Assembly (NCBI GenBank): GCA_964057225.1 | Contig: OZ059897.1 | Coordinates: 992,001 to 1,056,000 of the forward strand | From: Auanema rhodensis | Lineage: Eukaryota > Nematoda > Chromadorea > Rhabditida > Rhabditidae | Direction: 5' to 3' | DNA: 64,000 nt | Notes under the pieces: generated by a model | The model's database searches: none | What the model was told of the DNA's origin: nothing | Seen by the model: the letters and a program-made list of their open reading frames with translations, nothing else | Made by a program: the position numbers and the translations under genes | Shown here: positions 52,300 to 63,611 of the stretch, piece by piece | Layout: the number at the start of each line of letters is the position of its first letter | Position numbering within the stretch: position 1 is the first letter of the stretch

Positions 52300-53001
52300 T
52301 ACATTGAGAAACGCTCAATACAAAAATTATTTATGATTGTTTGAAAAAAGATGCATTAGTGTATGTTGAGTTTCCATGTACACTCAACATTGCTTCCAAA
52401 AACATTTTGACAAAAATTTTCCCGAAAAATTTCAAGATAATTTTACAAAAACTAGATGTTTTTAGATATCTTTTTTCAAGGCAAAGACGATGGACAATGT
52501 TATTCAACGAAAAAATTGATTCTTCAGGGTGAAAATCGAGGATATAAGTGTGAACTTATATCAGTTGATATCTCGGTGCATTTTTAAGCTAACTCAAATC
52601 TGATAACACAGATCGACGCAGCTTAAAAATCCGCATCGAATGCACTAAACTACATTGAAAAACGCTCAATACAAAAATTATTTATGATTGTTTGAAAAAA
52701 GATGCATTAGTGTATGTTGAGTTTCCATGTACACTCAACATTGCTTCCAAAAACATTTTGACAAAAATTTTCCCGAAAAATTTCAAGATAATTTCACAGA
52801 AACTAGATGTTTTTAGATTCCTTTTTTCAAGGCAAAGACGATGGACAATGTTATTCAACGAAAAAATTAATTCTTCAGGGTGAAAATCGAGGATATAAGT
52901 GTGAACTTATATCAGTTGATATCTCGGTGCATTTTTAAGCTAACTCAAATCTGATAACACAGATCGACGCAGCTTAAAAATCCGCATCGAAAGCACTATA
53001 C

Positions 53002-56000
53002 TACATTGAGAAACGCTCAATACAAAAATTATTTATGATTGTTTGAAAAAAGATGCATTAGTGTATGTTGAGTTTCCATGTACACTCAACATTGCTTCCA
53101 AAAACATTTTGACAAAAATTTTCCCGAAAAATTTCAAGATAATTTTACAAAAACTAGATGTTTTTAGATTCCTTTTTTTAAGGCGAAAACGATGGACAAT
53201 GTTATTCAACGAAAAAATTAATTCTTCAGGGTGAAAATCGAGGATATAAGTGTGAACTTATATCAGTTGATATCTCGGTGAATTTTTAAGCTAACTCAAA
53301 TCTGATAACACAGATCGACGCAGCTTAAAAATCCGTTTCGAATGCACTATACTACATTGAGAAACGCTCAATACAAAAATTATTTATGATTGTTTGAAAA
53401 AAGATGCATTAGTGTATGTTGAGTTTCCATGTACACTCAACACTGCTTCCAAAAACATTTTGACAAAAATTTTCCCGAAAAATTTCAAGATAATTTTACA
53501 CAAACTAGATGTTTTTAGATTCCTTTTTTCAAGGCAAAGACGATGGACAATGTTATTCAACAAAAAAATTAATTCTTCAGGGTGAAAATCGAGGATATAA
53601 GTGTGAACTTATATCAGTTGATATCTCGGTGAATTTTAAAGCTAACTCAAATCTGATAACACAGATCAACGCAGCTTAAAAATCCGTTTCGAATGCACTA
53701 TACTACATTGAGAAACGCTCAATACAAAAATTATTTATGATTGTTTGAAAAAAGATGCATTAGTGTATGTTGAGTTTCCATGTACACTCAACATTGCTTC
53801 CAAAAACATTTTGACAAAAATTTTCCCGAAAAATTTCAAGATAATTTCACAGAAACTAGATGTTTTTAGATTCCTTTTTTCAAGGCAAAAACGATGGACA
53901 ATGTTATTCAACGAAAAAATTAATTCTTCAGGGTGAAAATCGAGGATATAAGTGTGAACTTATATCAGTTGATATATCGGTGCATTTTTAAGCTAACTCA
54001 AATCTGATAACACAGATCGACGCAGCTTAAAAATCCGTTTCGAATGCACTATACTACATTGAGAAACGCTCAATACAAAAATTATTTATGATTGTTTGAA
54101 AAAAGATGCATTAGTGTATGTTGAGTTTCCATGTACACTCAACATTGCTTCCAAAAACATTTTGACAAAAATTTTCCCGAAAAATTTCAAGATAATTTTA
54201 CAGAAACTAGATGTTTTTAGATTCCTTTTTTCAAGGCAAAGACGATGGACAATGTTATTCAACAAAAAAATTAATTCTTCAGGGTGAAAATCGAGGATAT
54301 AAGTGTGAACTTATATCAGTTGATATCTCGGTGAATTTTAAAGCTAACTCAAATCTGATAACACAGATCAACGCAGCTTAAAAATCCGTTTCGAATGCAC
54401 TATACTACATTGAGAAACGCTCAATACAAAAATTATTTATGATTGTTTGAAAAAAGATGCATTAGTGTATGTTGAGTTTCCATGTACACTCAACATTGCT
54501 TCCAAAAACATTTTGACAAAAATTTTCCCAAAAAATTTCAAGATAATTTCACAGAAACTAGATGTTTTTAGATTCCTTTTTTCAAGGCAAAAACGATGGA
54601 CAATGTTATTCAACGAAAAAATTAATTCTTCAGGGTGAAAATCGAGGATATAAGTGTGAACTTATATCAGTTGATATCTCGGTGCATTTTTAAGCTAACT
54701 CAAATCTGATAACACAGATCGACGCAGCTTAAAAATCCGCATCGAATGCACTAAACTACATTGAAAAACGCTCAATACAAAAATTATTTATGATTGTTTG
54801 AAAAAAGATGCATTAGTGTATGTTGAGTTTCCATGTACACTCAACATTGCTTCCAAAAACATTTTGACAAAAATTTTCCCGAAAAATTTCAAGATAATTT
54901 TACAAAAACTAGATGTTTTTAGATTCCTTTTTTTAAGGCAAAGACGATGGATAATGTTATTCAACGAAAAAATTAATTCTTCAGGGTGAAAATCGAGGAT
55001 ATAAGTGTGAACTTATATCAGTTGATATCTCGGTGCATTTTTAAGCTAACTCAAATCTGATAACACAGATCGACGCAGCTTAAAAATCCGTTTTGAATGC
55101 ACTATACTACATTGAGAAACGCTCAATACAAAAATTATTTATGATTGTTTGAAAAATGATGCATTAGTGTATGTTGAGTTTCCATGTACACTCAACATTG
55201 CTTCCAAAAACATTTTGACAAAAATTTTCCCGAAAAATTTCAAGATAATTTTACAAAAACTAGATGTTTTTAGATTCCTTTTTTTAAGGCGAAAACGATG
55301 GACAATGTTATTCAACGAAAAAATTGATTCTTCAGGGTGAAAATCGAGGATATAAGTGTGAACTTATATCAGTTGATATCTCGGTGCATTTTTAAGCTAA
55401 CTCAAATCTGATAACACAGATCGACGCAGCTTAAAAATCCGCATCGAATGCACTAAACTACATTGAAAAACGCTCAATACAAAAATTATTTATGATTGTT
55501 TGAAAAAAGATGCATTAGTGTATGTTGAGTTTCCATGTACACTCAACATTGCTTCCAAAAACATTTTGACAAAAATTTTCCCGAAAAATTTCAAGATAAT
55601 TTCACAGAAACTAGATGTTTTTAGATTCCTTTTTTTAAGGCGAAAACGATGGACAATGTTATTCAACGAAAAAATTGATTCTTCAGGGTGAAAATCGAGG
55701 ATATTAGTGTGAACTTATATCAGTTGATATCTCGGTGCATTTTTAAGCTAACTCAAATCTGATAACACAGATCGACGCAGCTTAAAAATCCGTTTCGAAT
55801 GCACTATACTACATTGAGAAACGCTCAATACAAAAATTATTTATGATTGTTTGAAAAATGATGCATTAGTGTATGTTGAGTTTCCATGTACACTCAACAT
55901 TGCTTCCAAAAACATTTTGACAAAAATTTTCCCGAAAAATTTCAAGATAATTTTACAAAAACTAGATGTTTTTAGATTCCTTTTTTTAAGGCGAAAACGA

Positions 56001-58617
56001 TGGACAGTGTTATTCAACGAAAAAATTGATTCTTCAGGGTGAAAATCGAGGATATAAGTGTGAACTTATATCAGTTGATATCTCGGTGCATTTTTAAGCT
56101 AACTCAAATCTGATAACACAGATCGACGCAGCTTAAAAATCCGTTTCGAATGCACTATACTACATTGAGAAACGCTCAATACAAAAATTATTTATGATTG
56201 TTTGAAAAAAGATGCATTAGTGTATGTTGAGTTTCCATGTACACTCAACATTGCTTCCAAAAACATTTTGACAAAAATTTTCCCGAAAAATTTCAAGATA
56301 ATTTCACAGAAACTAGATGTTTTTAGATTCCTTTTTTTAAGGCGAAAACGATGGACAATGTTATTCAACGAAAAAATTGATTCTTCAGGGTGAAAATCGA
56401 GGATATTAGTGTGAACTTATATCAGTTGATATCTCGGTTCATTTTTAAGCTAACTGAAATCTGATAACACAGATCGACGCAGCTTAAAAATCCGTTTCGA
56501 ATGCACTATACTACATTGAGAAACGCTCAATACAAAAATTATTTATGATTGTTTGAAAAAAGATGCATTAGTGTATGTTGAGTTTCCATGTACACTCAAC
56601 ATTGCTTCCAAAAACATTTTGACAAAAATTTTCCCGAAAAATTTCAAGATAATTTTACAAAAACTAGATGTTTTTAGATTCCTGTTTTCAAGGCAAAGAC
56701 GATGGACAATGTTATTCAACGAAAAAATTAATTCTTCAGGGTGAAAATCGAGGATATAAGTGTGAACTTATATCAGTTGATATCTCGGTGCATTTTTAAG
56801 CTAGCGCAAATCTGATAACACAGATCGACGCAGCTTAAAAATCCGTTTCGAATGCACTATACTACATTGAGAAACGCTCAATACAAAAATTATTTATGAT
56901 TGTTTGAAAAAAGATGCATTAGTGTATGTTGAGTTTCCATGTACACTCAACATTGCTTCCAAAAACATTTTGACAAAAATTTTCCCGAAAAATTTCAAGA
57001 TAATTTTACAAAAACTAGATGTTTTTAGATTCCTGTTTTCAAGGCAAAGACGATGGACAATGTTATTCAACGAAAAAATTAATTCTTCAGGGTGAAAATC
57101 GAGGATATAAGTGTGAACTTATATCAGTTGATATCTCGGTGCATTTTTAAGCTAGCGCAAATCTGATAACACAGATCGACGCAGCTTAAAAATCCGTTTC
57201 GAATGCACTATACTACATTGAGAAACGCTCAATACAAAAATTATTTATGATTGTTTGAAAAAAGATGCATTAGTGTATGTTGAGTTTCCATGTACACTCA
57301 ACATTGCTTCCAAAAACATTTTGACAAAAATTTTCCCGAAAAATTTCAAGATAATTTTACAAAAACTAGATGTTTTTAGATTCCTGTTTTCAAGGCAAAG
57401 ACGATGGACAATGTTATTCAACGAAAAAATTAATTCTTCAGGGTGAAAATCGAGGATATAAGTGTGAACTTATATCAGTTGATATCTCGGTGCATTTTTA
57501 AGCTAGCGCAAATCTGATAACACAGATCGACGCAGCTTAAAAATCCGTTTCGAATGCACTATACTACATTGAGAAACGCTCAATACAAAAATTATTTATG
57601 ATTGTTTGAAAAAAGATGCATTAGTGTATGTTGAGTTTCCATGTACACTCAACATTGCTTCCAAAAACATTTTGACAAAAATTTTCCCGAAAAATTTCAA
57701 GATAATTTTACAAAAACTAGATGTTTTTAGATTCCTGTTTTCAAGGCAAAGACGATGGACAATGTTATTCAACGAAAAAATTAATTCTTCAGGGTGAAAA
57801 TCGAGGATATAAGTGTGAACTTATATCAGTTGATATCTCGGTGCATTTTTAAGCTAGCGCAAATCTGATAACACAGATCGACGCAGCTTAAAAATCCGTT
57901 TCGAATGCACTATACTACATTGAGAAACGCTCAATACAAAAATTATTTATGATTGTTTGAAAAAAGATGCATTAGTGTATGTTGAGTTTCCATGTACACT
58001 CAACATTGCTTCCAAAAACATTTTGACAAAAATTTTCCCGAAAAATTTCAAGATAATTTTACAAAAACTAGATGTTTTTAGATATCTTTTTTCAAGGCAA
58101 AGACGATGGACAATGTTATTCAACGAAAAAATTGATTCTTCAGGGTGAAAATCGAGGATATAAGTGTGAACTTATATCAGTTGATATCTCGGTGCATTTT
58201 TAAGCTAACTCAAATCTGATAACACAGATCGACGCAGCTTAAAAATCCGCATCGAATGCACTAAACTACATTGAAAAACGCTCAATACAAAAATTATTTA
58301 TGATTGTTTGAAAAAAGATGCATTAGTGTATGTTGAGTTTCCATGTACACTCAACATTGCTTCCAAAAACATTTTGACAAAAATTTTCCCGAAAAATTTC
58401 AAGATAATTTCACAGAAACTAGATGTTTTTAGATTCCTTTTTTCAAGGCAAAGACGATGGACAATGTTATTCAACGAAAAAATTAATTCTTCAGGGTGAA
58501 AATCGAGGATATAAGTGTGAACTTATATCAGTTGATATCTCGGTGCATTTTTAAGCTAACTCAAATCTGATAACACAGATCGACGCAGCTTAAAAATCCG
58601 TTTCGAATGCACTATAC
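53002..58617 (+). repeat. Shortened copy of the super-unit (16 monomers, 5616 bp)
   Basis: The order is K-P-L-A-L-C-D-I-D-I'-R-R-R-R-S-T. Compared with 42823-53001 it lacks one A-L pair, the Q-C step and nine monomers of the R-rich part. Private differences are GATATATCGG in 53704 and GGACAGTGTT in 55810. Which version is ancestral cannot be told from order alone. Confidence 0.82.
56512..57915 (+). repeat. Run of four R monomers in the shortened super-unit
   Basis: These are four consecutive copies of the same R type as 49843-52299, flanked by I' on the left and S on the right. That the run length differs between the two super-units (seven and four) fits slippage-like expansion or contraction by unequal exchange. 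Confidence 0.85.
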
Positions 58618-58920
58618 TACATTGAGAAACGCTCAATACAAAAATTATTTATGATTGTTTGAAAAATGATGCATTAGTGTATGTTGAGTTTCCATGTACA
58701 CTCAACATTGCTTCCAAAAACATTTTGACAAAAATTTTCCCGAAAAATTTCAAGATAATTTTACAAAAACTAGATGTTTTTAGATTCCTTTTTTTAAGGC
58801 GAAAACGATGGACAATGTTATTCAACGAAAAAATTGATTCTTCAGGGTGAAAATCGAGGATATAAGTGTGAACTTATATCAGTTGATATCTCGGTGCATT
58901 TTTAAGCTAACTCAAATCTG
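58618..58920 (+). repeat. Truncated last forward monomer (unit positions 1-303)
   Basis: It is a D-type copy (A50T, GGCGAAAACG, A219G) that follows the pattern up to CTAACTCAAATCTG and stops there. The remaining 48 bases of the unit are absent. Confidence 0.93.
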
Positions 58921-58934
58921 TCAATCTACTCAAA
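58921..58934. other. Inversion junction filler (14 bp)
   Basis: TCAATCTACTCAAA belongs to neither flanking monomer at this phase. Its CTACTCAAA resembles CTAACTCAAA, which ends 12-14 bases upstream in the forward monomer, and the similarity runs on as AAAT-TG against AAATCTG. The filler therefore looks templated from adjacent sequence. On its right the reverse-strand satellite starts at TTGTCAAAATG. Confidence 0.85.
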
Positions 58935-59048
58935 TTGTCAAAATGTTTTTGGAAGCAATGTTGAGTGTACATGGAAACTCAACTTACACTAATGCATCAT
59001 TTTTCAAACAATCATAATTAATTTTTGTATTGAGCGTTTCTCAATGTT
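58935..59048 (-). repeat. Truncated first reverse monomer (unit positions 114-1)
   Basis: It is the reverse complement of unit positions 1-114 with no indel. It carries private changes: AACTTACAC for AACATACAC and CATAATTAATT for CATAAATAATT. Its outer end reads GTTATATAGTGC, which read in unit orientation is the same rare form as at monomer 1405 (ACTATATAACATTGAG). Confidence 0.92.
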
Positions 59049-60101
59049 ATATAGTGCATTCGATGCGGATTTTTAAGCTGCGTCGATCTGTGTTATCAGA
59101 TTTGAGTTAGATTAAAAATGCACCGAGATATCAACTGATATAAGTTCACACTTATATCCTCGATTTTCACCCTAAAGAATTAATTTTTTCGTTGAATAAA
59201 ATTGTCCATCGTCTTTGCCTTGAGAGAAGGAATCTAAGAACATCTAGTTTTTGTAAAAATATCTTGAAATTTTTCGGGAAAATTTTTGTCAAAATGTTTT
59301 TGGAAGCAATGTTGAGTGTACATGGAAACTCAACATACACTAATGCATCATTTTTCAAACAATCATAAATAATTTTTGTATTGAGCGTTTCTCAATGTAG
59401 TATAGTGCATTCGAAACGGATTTTTAAGCTGCGTCGATCTGTGTTATCAGATTTGCGCTAGCTTAAAAATGCACCGAGATATCAACTGATATAAGTTCAC
59501 ACTTATATCCTCGATTTTCACCCTGAAGAATTAATTTTTTCGTTGAATAAAATTGTCCATCGTCTTTGCCTTGAGAAAAGGAATCTAAGAACATCTAGTT
59601 TATGTAAAAATATCTTGAAATTTTTCGGGAAAATTTTTGTCAAAATGTTTTTGGAAGCAATGTTGAGTGTACATGGAAACTCAACATACACTAATGCATC
59701 ATTTTTCAAACAATCATAAATAATTTTTGTATTGAGCGTTATTCAATGTAGTATAATGCATTCGATGCGGATTTTTAAGCTGCGTCGATCTGTGTTATCA
59801 GATTTGAGTTAGCTTAAAAATGCACCGAGATATCAACTGATATAAGTTCACACTTATATCCTCGATTTTCACCCTAAAGAATTAATTTTTTCGTTGAATA
59901 AAATTGTCCATCGTCTTTGCCTTGAGAGAAGGAATCTAAGAACATCTAGTTTTTGTAAAAATATCTTGAAATTTTTCGGGAAAATTTTTGTCAAAATGTT
60001 TTTGGAAGCAATGTTGAGTGTACATGGAAACTCAACATACACTAATGCATCATTTTTCAAACAATCATAAATAATTTTTGTATTGAGCGTTTCTCAATGT
60101 A

Positions 60102-61505
60102 GTATAATGCATTCGATGCGGATTTTTAAGCTGCGTCGATCTGTGTTATCAGATTTGAGTTAGCTTAAAAATGCACCGAGATATCAACTGATATAAGTTC
60201 ACACTTATATCCTCGATTTTCACCCTGAAGAATTAATTTTTTCGTTGAATAAAATTGTCCATCGTCTTTGCCTTGAGAAAAGGAATCTAAGAACATCTAG
60301 TTTTTGTAAAATTATCTTGAAATTTTTCGGGAAAATTTTTGTCAAAATGTTTTTGGAAGCAATGTTGAGTGTACATGGAAACTCAACATACACTAATGCA
60401 TCATTTTTCAAACAATCATAAATAATTTTTGTATTGAGCGTTTTTCAATGTAGTATAATGCATTCGATGCGGATTTTTAAGCTGCGTCGATCTGTGTTAT
60501 CAGATTTGAGTTAGCTTAAAAATGCACCGAGATATCAACTGATATAAGTTCACACTTATATCCTCGATTTTCACCCTGAAGAATTAATTTTTTCGTTGAA
60601 TAACATTGTCCATTGTCTTCGCCTTGAAAAAAAGAATCTAAAAACAACTAGTTTTTGTAAAATTATCTTGAAATTTTTCGGGAAAATTTTTGTCAAAATG
60701 TTTTTGGAAGCAATGTTGAGTGTACATGGAAACTCAACATACACTAATGCATCATTTTTCAAACAATCATAAATAATTTTTGTATTGAGCGTTTTTCAAT
60801 GTAGTATAATGCATTCGATGCGGATTTTTAAGCTGCGTCGATCTGTGTTATCAGATTTGCGCTAGCTTAAAAATGCACCGAGATATCAACTGATATAAGT
60901 TCACACTTATATCCTCGATTTTCACCCTGAAGAATTAATTTTTTCGTTGAATAAAATTGTCCATCGTCTTTGCCTTGAGAAAAGGAATCTAAGAACATCT
61001 AGTTTATGTAAAAATATCTTGAAATTTTTCGGGAAAATTTTTGTCAAAATGTTTTTGGAAGCAATGTTGAGTGTACATGGAAACTCAACATACACTAATG
61101 CATCATTTTTCAAACAATCATAAATAATTTTTGTATTGAGCGTTATTCAATGTAGTATAATGCATTCGATGCGGATTTTTAAGCTGCGTCGATCTGTGTT
61201 ATCAGATTTGAGTTAGCTTAAAAATGCACCGAGATATCAACTGATATAAGTTCACACTTATATCTTCGATTTTCACCCTGAAGAATTAATTTTTTCGTTG
61301 AAAAACATTGTCCATGGTCTTCGCCTTGAGAAAAGGAATCTAAGAACATCTAGTTTTTGTAAAATTATCTTGAAATTTTTCGGGAAAATTTTTGTCAAAA
61401 TGTTTTTGGAAGCAATGTTGAGTGTACATGGAAACTCAACATACACTAATGCATCATTTTTCAAACAATCATAAATAATTTTTGTATTGAGCGTTATTCA
61501 ATGTA
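60102..61505 (-). repeat. Reverse-arm four-monomer higher-order unit, first copy (1404 bp)
   Basis: In window order, X3 is the plain form. X4 has GGCGAAGACAATGG and AAAGAATC on the window strand. X2 has TAGTTTATGTAAAAATATC on the window strand. X5 has CCATGGTCTTC on the window strand. X4 here has a private GTAGTT-type change (AACAACTAG on the window strand). Confidence 0.8.
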
Positions 61506-62207
61506 GTATAATGCATTCGATGCGGATTTTTAAGCTGCGTCGATCTGTGTTATCAGATTTGAGTTAGCTTAAAAATGCACCGAGATATCAACTGATATAA
61601 GTTCACACTTATATCCTCGATTTTCACCCTGAAGAATTAATTTTTTCGTTGAATAAAATTGTCCATCGTCTTTGCCTTGAGAAAAGGAATCTAAGAACAT
61701 CTAGTTTATGTAAAAATATCTTGAAATTTTTCGGGAAAATTTTTGTCAAAATGTTTTTGGAAGCAATGTTGAGTGTACATGGAAACTCAACATACACTAA
61801 TGCATCATTTTTCAAACAATCATAAATAATTTTTGTATTGAGCGTTATTCAATGTAGTATAATGCATTCGATGCGGATTTTTAAGCTGCGTCGATCTGTG
61901 TTATCAGATTTGAGTTAGCTTAAAAATGCACCGAGATATCAACTGATATAAGTTCACACTTATATCCTCGATTTTCACCCTGAAGAATTAATTTTTTCGT
62001 TGAAAAACATTGTCCATGGTCTTCGCCTTGAGAAAAGGAATCTAAGAACATCTAGTTTTTGTAAAATTATCTTGAAATTTTTCGGGAAAATTTTTGTCAA
62101 AATGTTTTTGGAAGCAATGTTGAGTGTACATGGAAACTCAACATACACTAATGCATCATTTTTCAAACAATCATAAATAATTTTTGTATTGAGCGTTTCT
62201 CAATGTA
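61506..62207 (-). repeat. Extra X2-X5 pair (702 bp)
   Basis: An X2-X5 pair directly follows the X2-X5 that ends the first four-monomer unit, so the dimer has been duplicated within the pattern. The distance between successive X3 copies is therefore 2106 bp here and 1404 bp afterwards. Confidence 0.8.
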
Positions 62208-63611
62208 GTATAATGCATTCGATGCGGATTTTTAAGCTGCGTCGATCTGTGTTATCAGATTTGAGTTAGCTTAAAAATGCACCGAGATATCAACTGATAT
62301 AAGTTCACACTTATATCCTCGATTTTCACCCTGAAGAATTAATTTTTTCGTTGAATAAAATTGTCCATCGTCTTTGCCTTGAGAAAAGGAATCTAAGAAC
62401 ATCTAGTTTTTGTAAAATTATCTTGAAATTTTTCGGGAAAATTTTTGTCAAAATGTTTTTGGAAGCAATGTTGAGTGTACATGGAAACTCAACATACACT
62501 AATGCATCATTTTTCAAACAATCATAAATAATTTTTGTATTGAGCGTTTTTCAATGTAGTATAATGCATTCGATGCGGATTTTTAAGCTGCGTCGATCTG
62601 TGTTATCAGATTTGAGTTAGCTTAAAAATGCACCGAGATATCAACTGATATAAGTTCACACTTATATCCTCGATTTTCACCCTGAAGAATTAATTTTTTC
62701 GTTGAATAACATTGTCCATTGTCTTCGCCTTGAAAAAAAGAATCTAAAAACATCTAGTTTTTGTAAAATTATCTTGAAATTTTTCGGGAAAATTTTTGTC
62801 AAAATGTTTTTGGAAGCAATGTTGAGTGTACATGGAAACTCAACATACACTAATGCATCATTTTTCAAACAATCATAAATAATTTTTGTATTGAGCGTTT
62901 TTCAATGTAGTATAATGCATTCGATGCGGATTTTTAAGCTGCGTCGATCTGTGTTATCAGATTTGCGCTAGCTTAAAAATGCACCGAGATATCAACTGAT
63001 ATAAGTTCACACTTATATCCTCGATTTTCACCCTGAAGAATTAATTTTTTCGTTGAATAAAATTGTCCATCGTCTTTGCCTTGAGAAAAGGAATCTAAGA
63101 ACATCTAGTTTATGTAAAAATATCTTGAAATTTTTCGGGAAAATTTTTGTCAAAATGTTTTTGGAAGCAATGTTGAGTGTACATGGAAACTCAACATACA
63201 CTAATGCATCATTTTTCAAACAATCATAAATAATTTTTGTATTGAGCGTTATTCAATGTAGTGTAATGCATTCGATGCGGATTTTTAAGCTGCGTCGATC
63301 TGTGTTATCAGATTTGAGTTAGCTTAAAAATGCACCGAGATATCAACTGATATAAGTTCACACTTATATCCTCGATTTTCACCCTGAAGAATTAATTTTT
63401 TCGTTGAAAAACATTGTCCATGGTCTTCGCCTTGAGAAAAGGAATCTAAGAACATCTAGTTTTTGTAAAATTATCTTGAAATTTTTCGGGAAAATTTTTG
63501 TCAAAATGTTTTTGGAAGCAATGTTGAGTGTACATGGAAACTCAACATACACTAATGCATCATTTTTCAAACAATCATAAATAATTTTTGTATTGAGCGT
63601 TTCTCAATGTA
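62208..63611 (-). repeat. Reverse-arm four-monomer higher-order unit, second copy (1404 bp)
   Basis: X3-X4-X2-X5 recurs in the same order as 60102-61505. Its X4 has ordinary AACATCTAG, and the X2 to X5 boundary has TAGTGTAATGC. A third X3 starts at 63612. Confidence 0.8.

Larger units (their letters stand above)
42823..53001 (+). repeat. Super-unit of 29 monomers (10179 bp)
   Basis: The order is K-P-L-A-L-A-L-C-D-I-Q-C-D-I'-R-L'-R-I'-R-L'-R and then six more R, S and T. P carries both CAACACTGCTTCC and ACACAAACTAG; S carries TTAGATATC; I' carries GGTTCATTTTT and AACTGAAATC. These markers all reappear in the same order at 53002-58617. The preceding monomer and T both end ATCGAAAGCAC, so the unit boundaries match. 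Confidence 0.82.
1..58920 (+). repeat. Forward arm of a 351-bp satellite DNA array (167 full monomers plus one partial)
   Basis: The same unit recurs every 351 bases from base 1 to base 58920; each copy begins TACATTGAG (or a one- or two-base variant) and contains a GATATC near unit position 268. Only two copies depart from 351 bp, one of 350 and one of 352, so the phase at the end is the same as at the start. Nothing else interrupts the array: no transposon, gene or unrelated spacer. Size, AT-richness and head-to-tail order are those of eukaryotic centromeric or pericentromeric satellites; the location on the chromosome is inference. The family name is unknown to me. Confidence 0.98.
34398..58920 (+). 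repeat. Domain 4: 69 full monomers and a partial, second higher-order landscape
   Basis: The variant set changes. New types include GGCAAAAACG with G at 210 and T145C (type L), CCTGTTTTC (type R, T173G), GGTATTAGTG or GATATTAGTG (type I), TTGATTCC (type G) and ATCGAAAGCAC ends. A, C, D and F types from domain 2 are also present. Long stretches recur in the same order with insertions or losses of one to several monomers. The domain ends abruptly inside a monomer at the orientation switch. Confidence 0.88.

Noticed and set aside
52300-52650. GATATC created at TTAGATATC in S-type monomers as a functional site
   Set aside because: It is a simple two-base variant shared by the two S copies (52300 and 57916) through segmental duplication; useful as a marker only.
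42-58850. The recurring 63-codon open frames as a family of tandem small genes
   Set aside because: No ATG start, TTG opening only, mostly nonsynonymous variation, frames lost without consequence in several copies, and no promoter or terminator pattern distinct from the repeat itself.
1-58920. CRISPR array
   Set aside because: The whole 351-bp unit is repeated with no unique spacers between short repeats.
58921-58934. Insertion-sequence remnant or telomeric motif at the junction
   Set aside because: Only 14 bases, with no terminal repeat or telomere-like motif; it is better explained as a templated filler.
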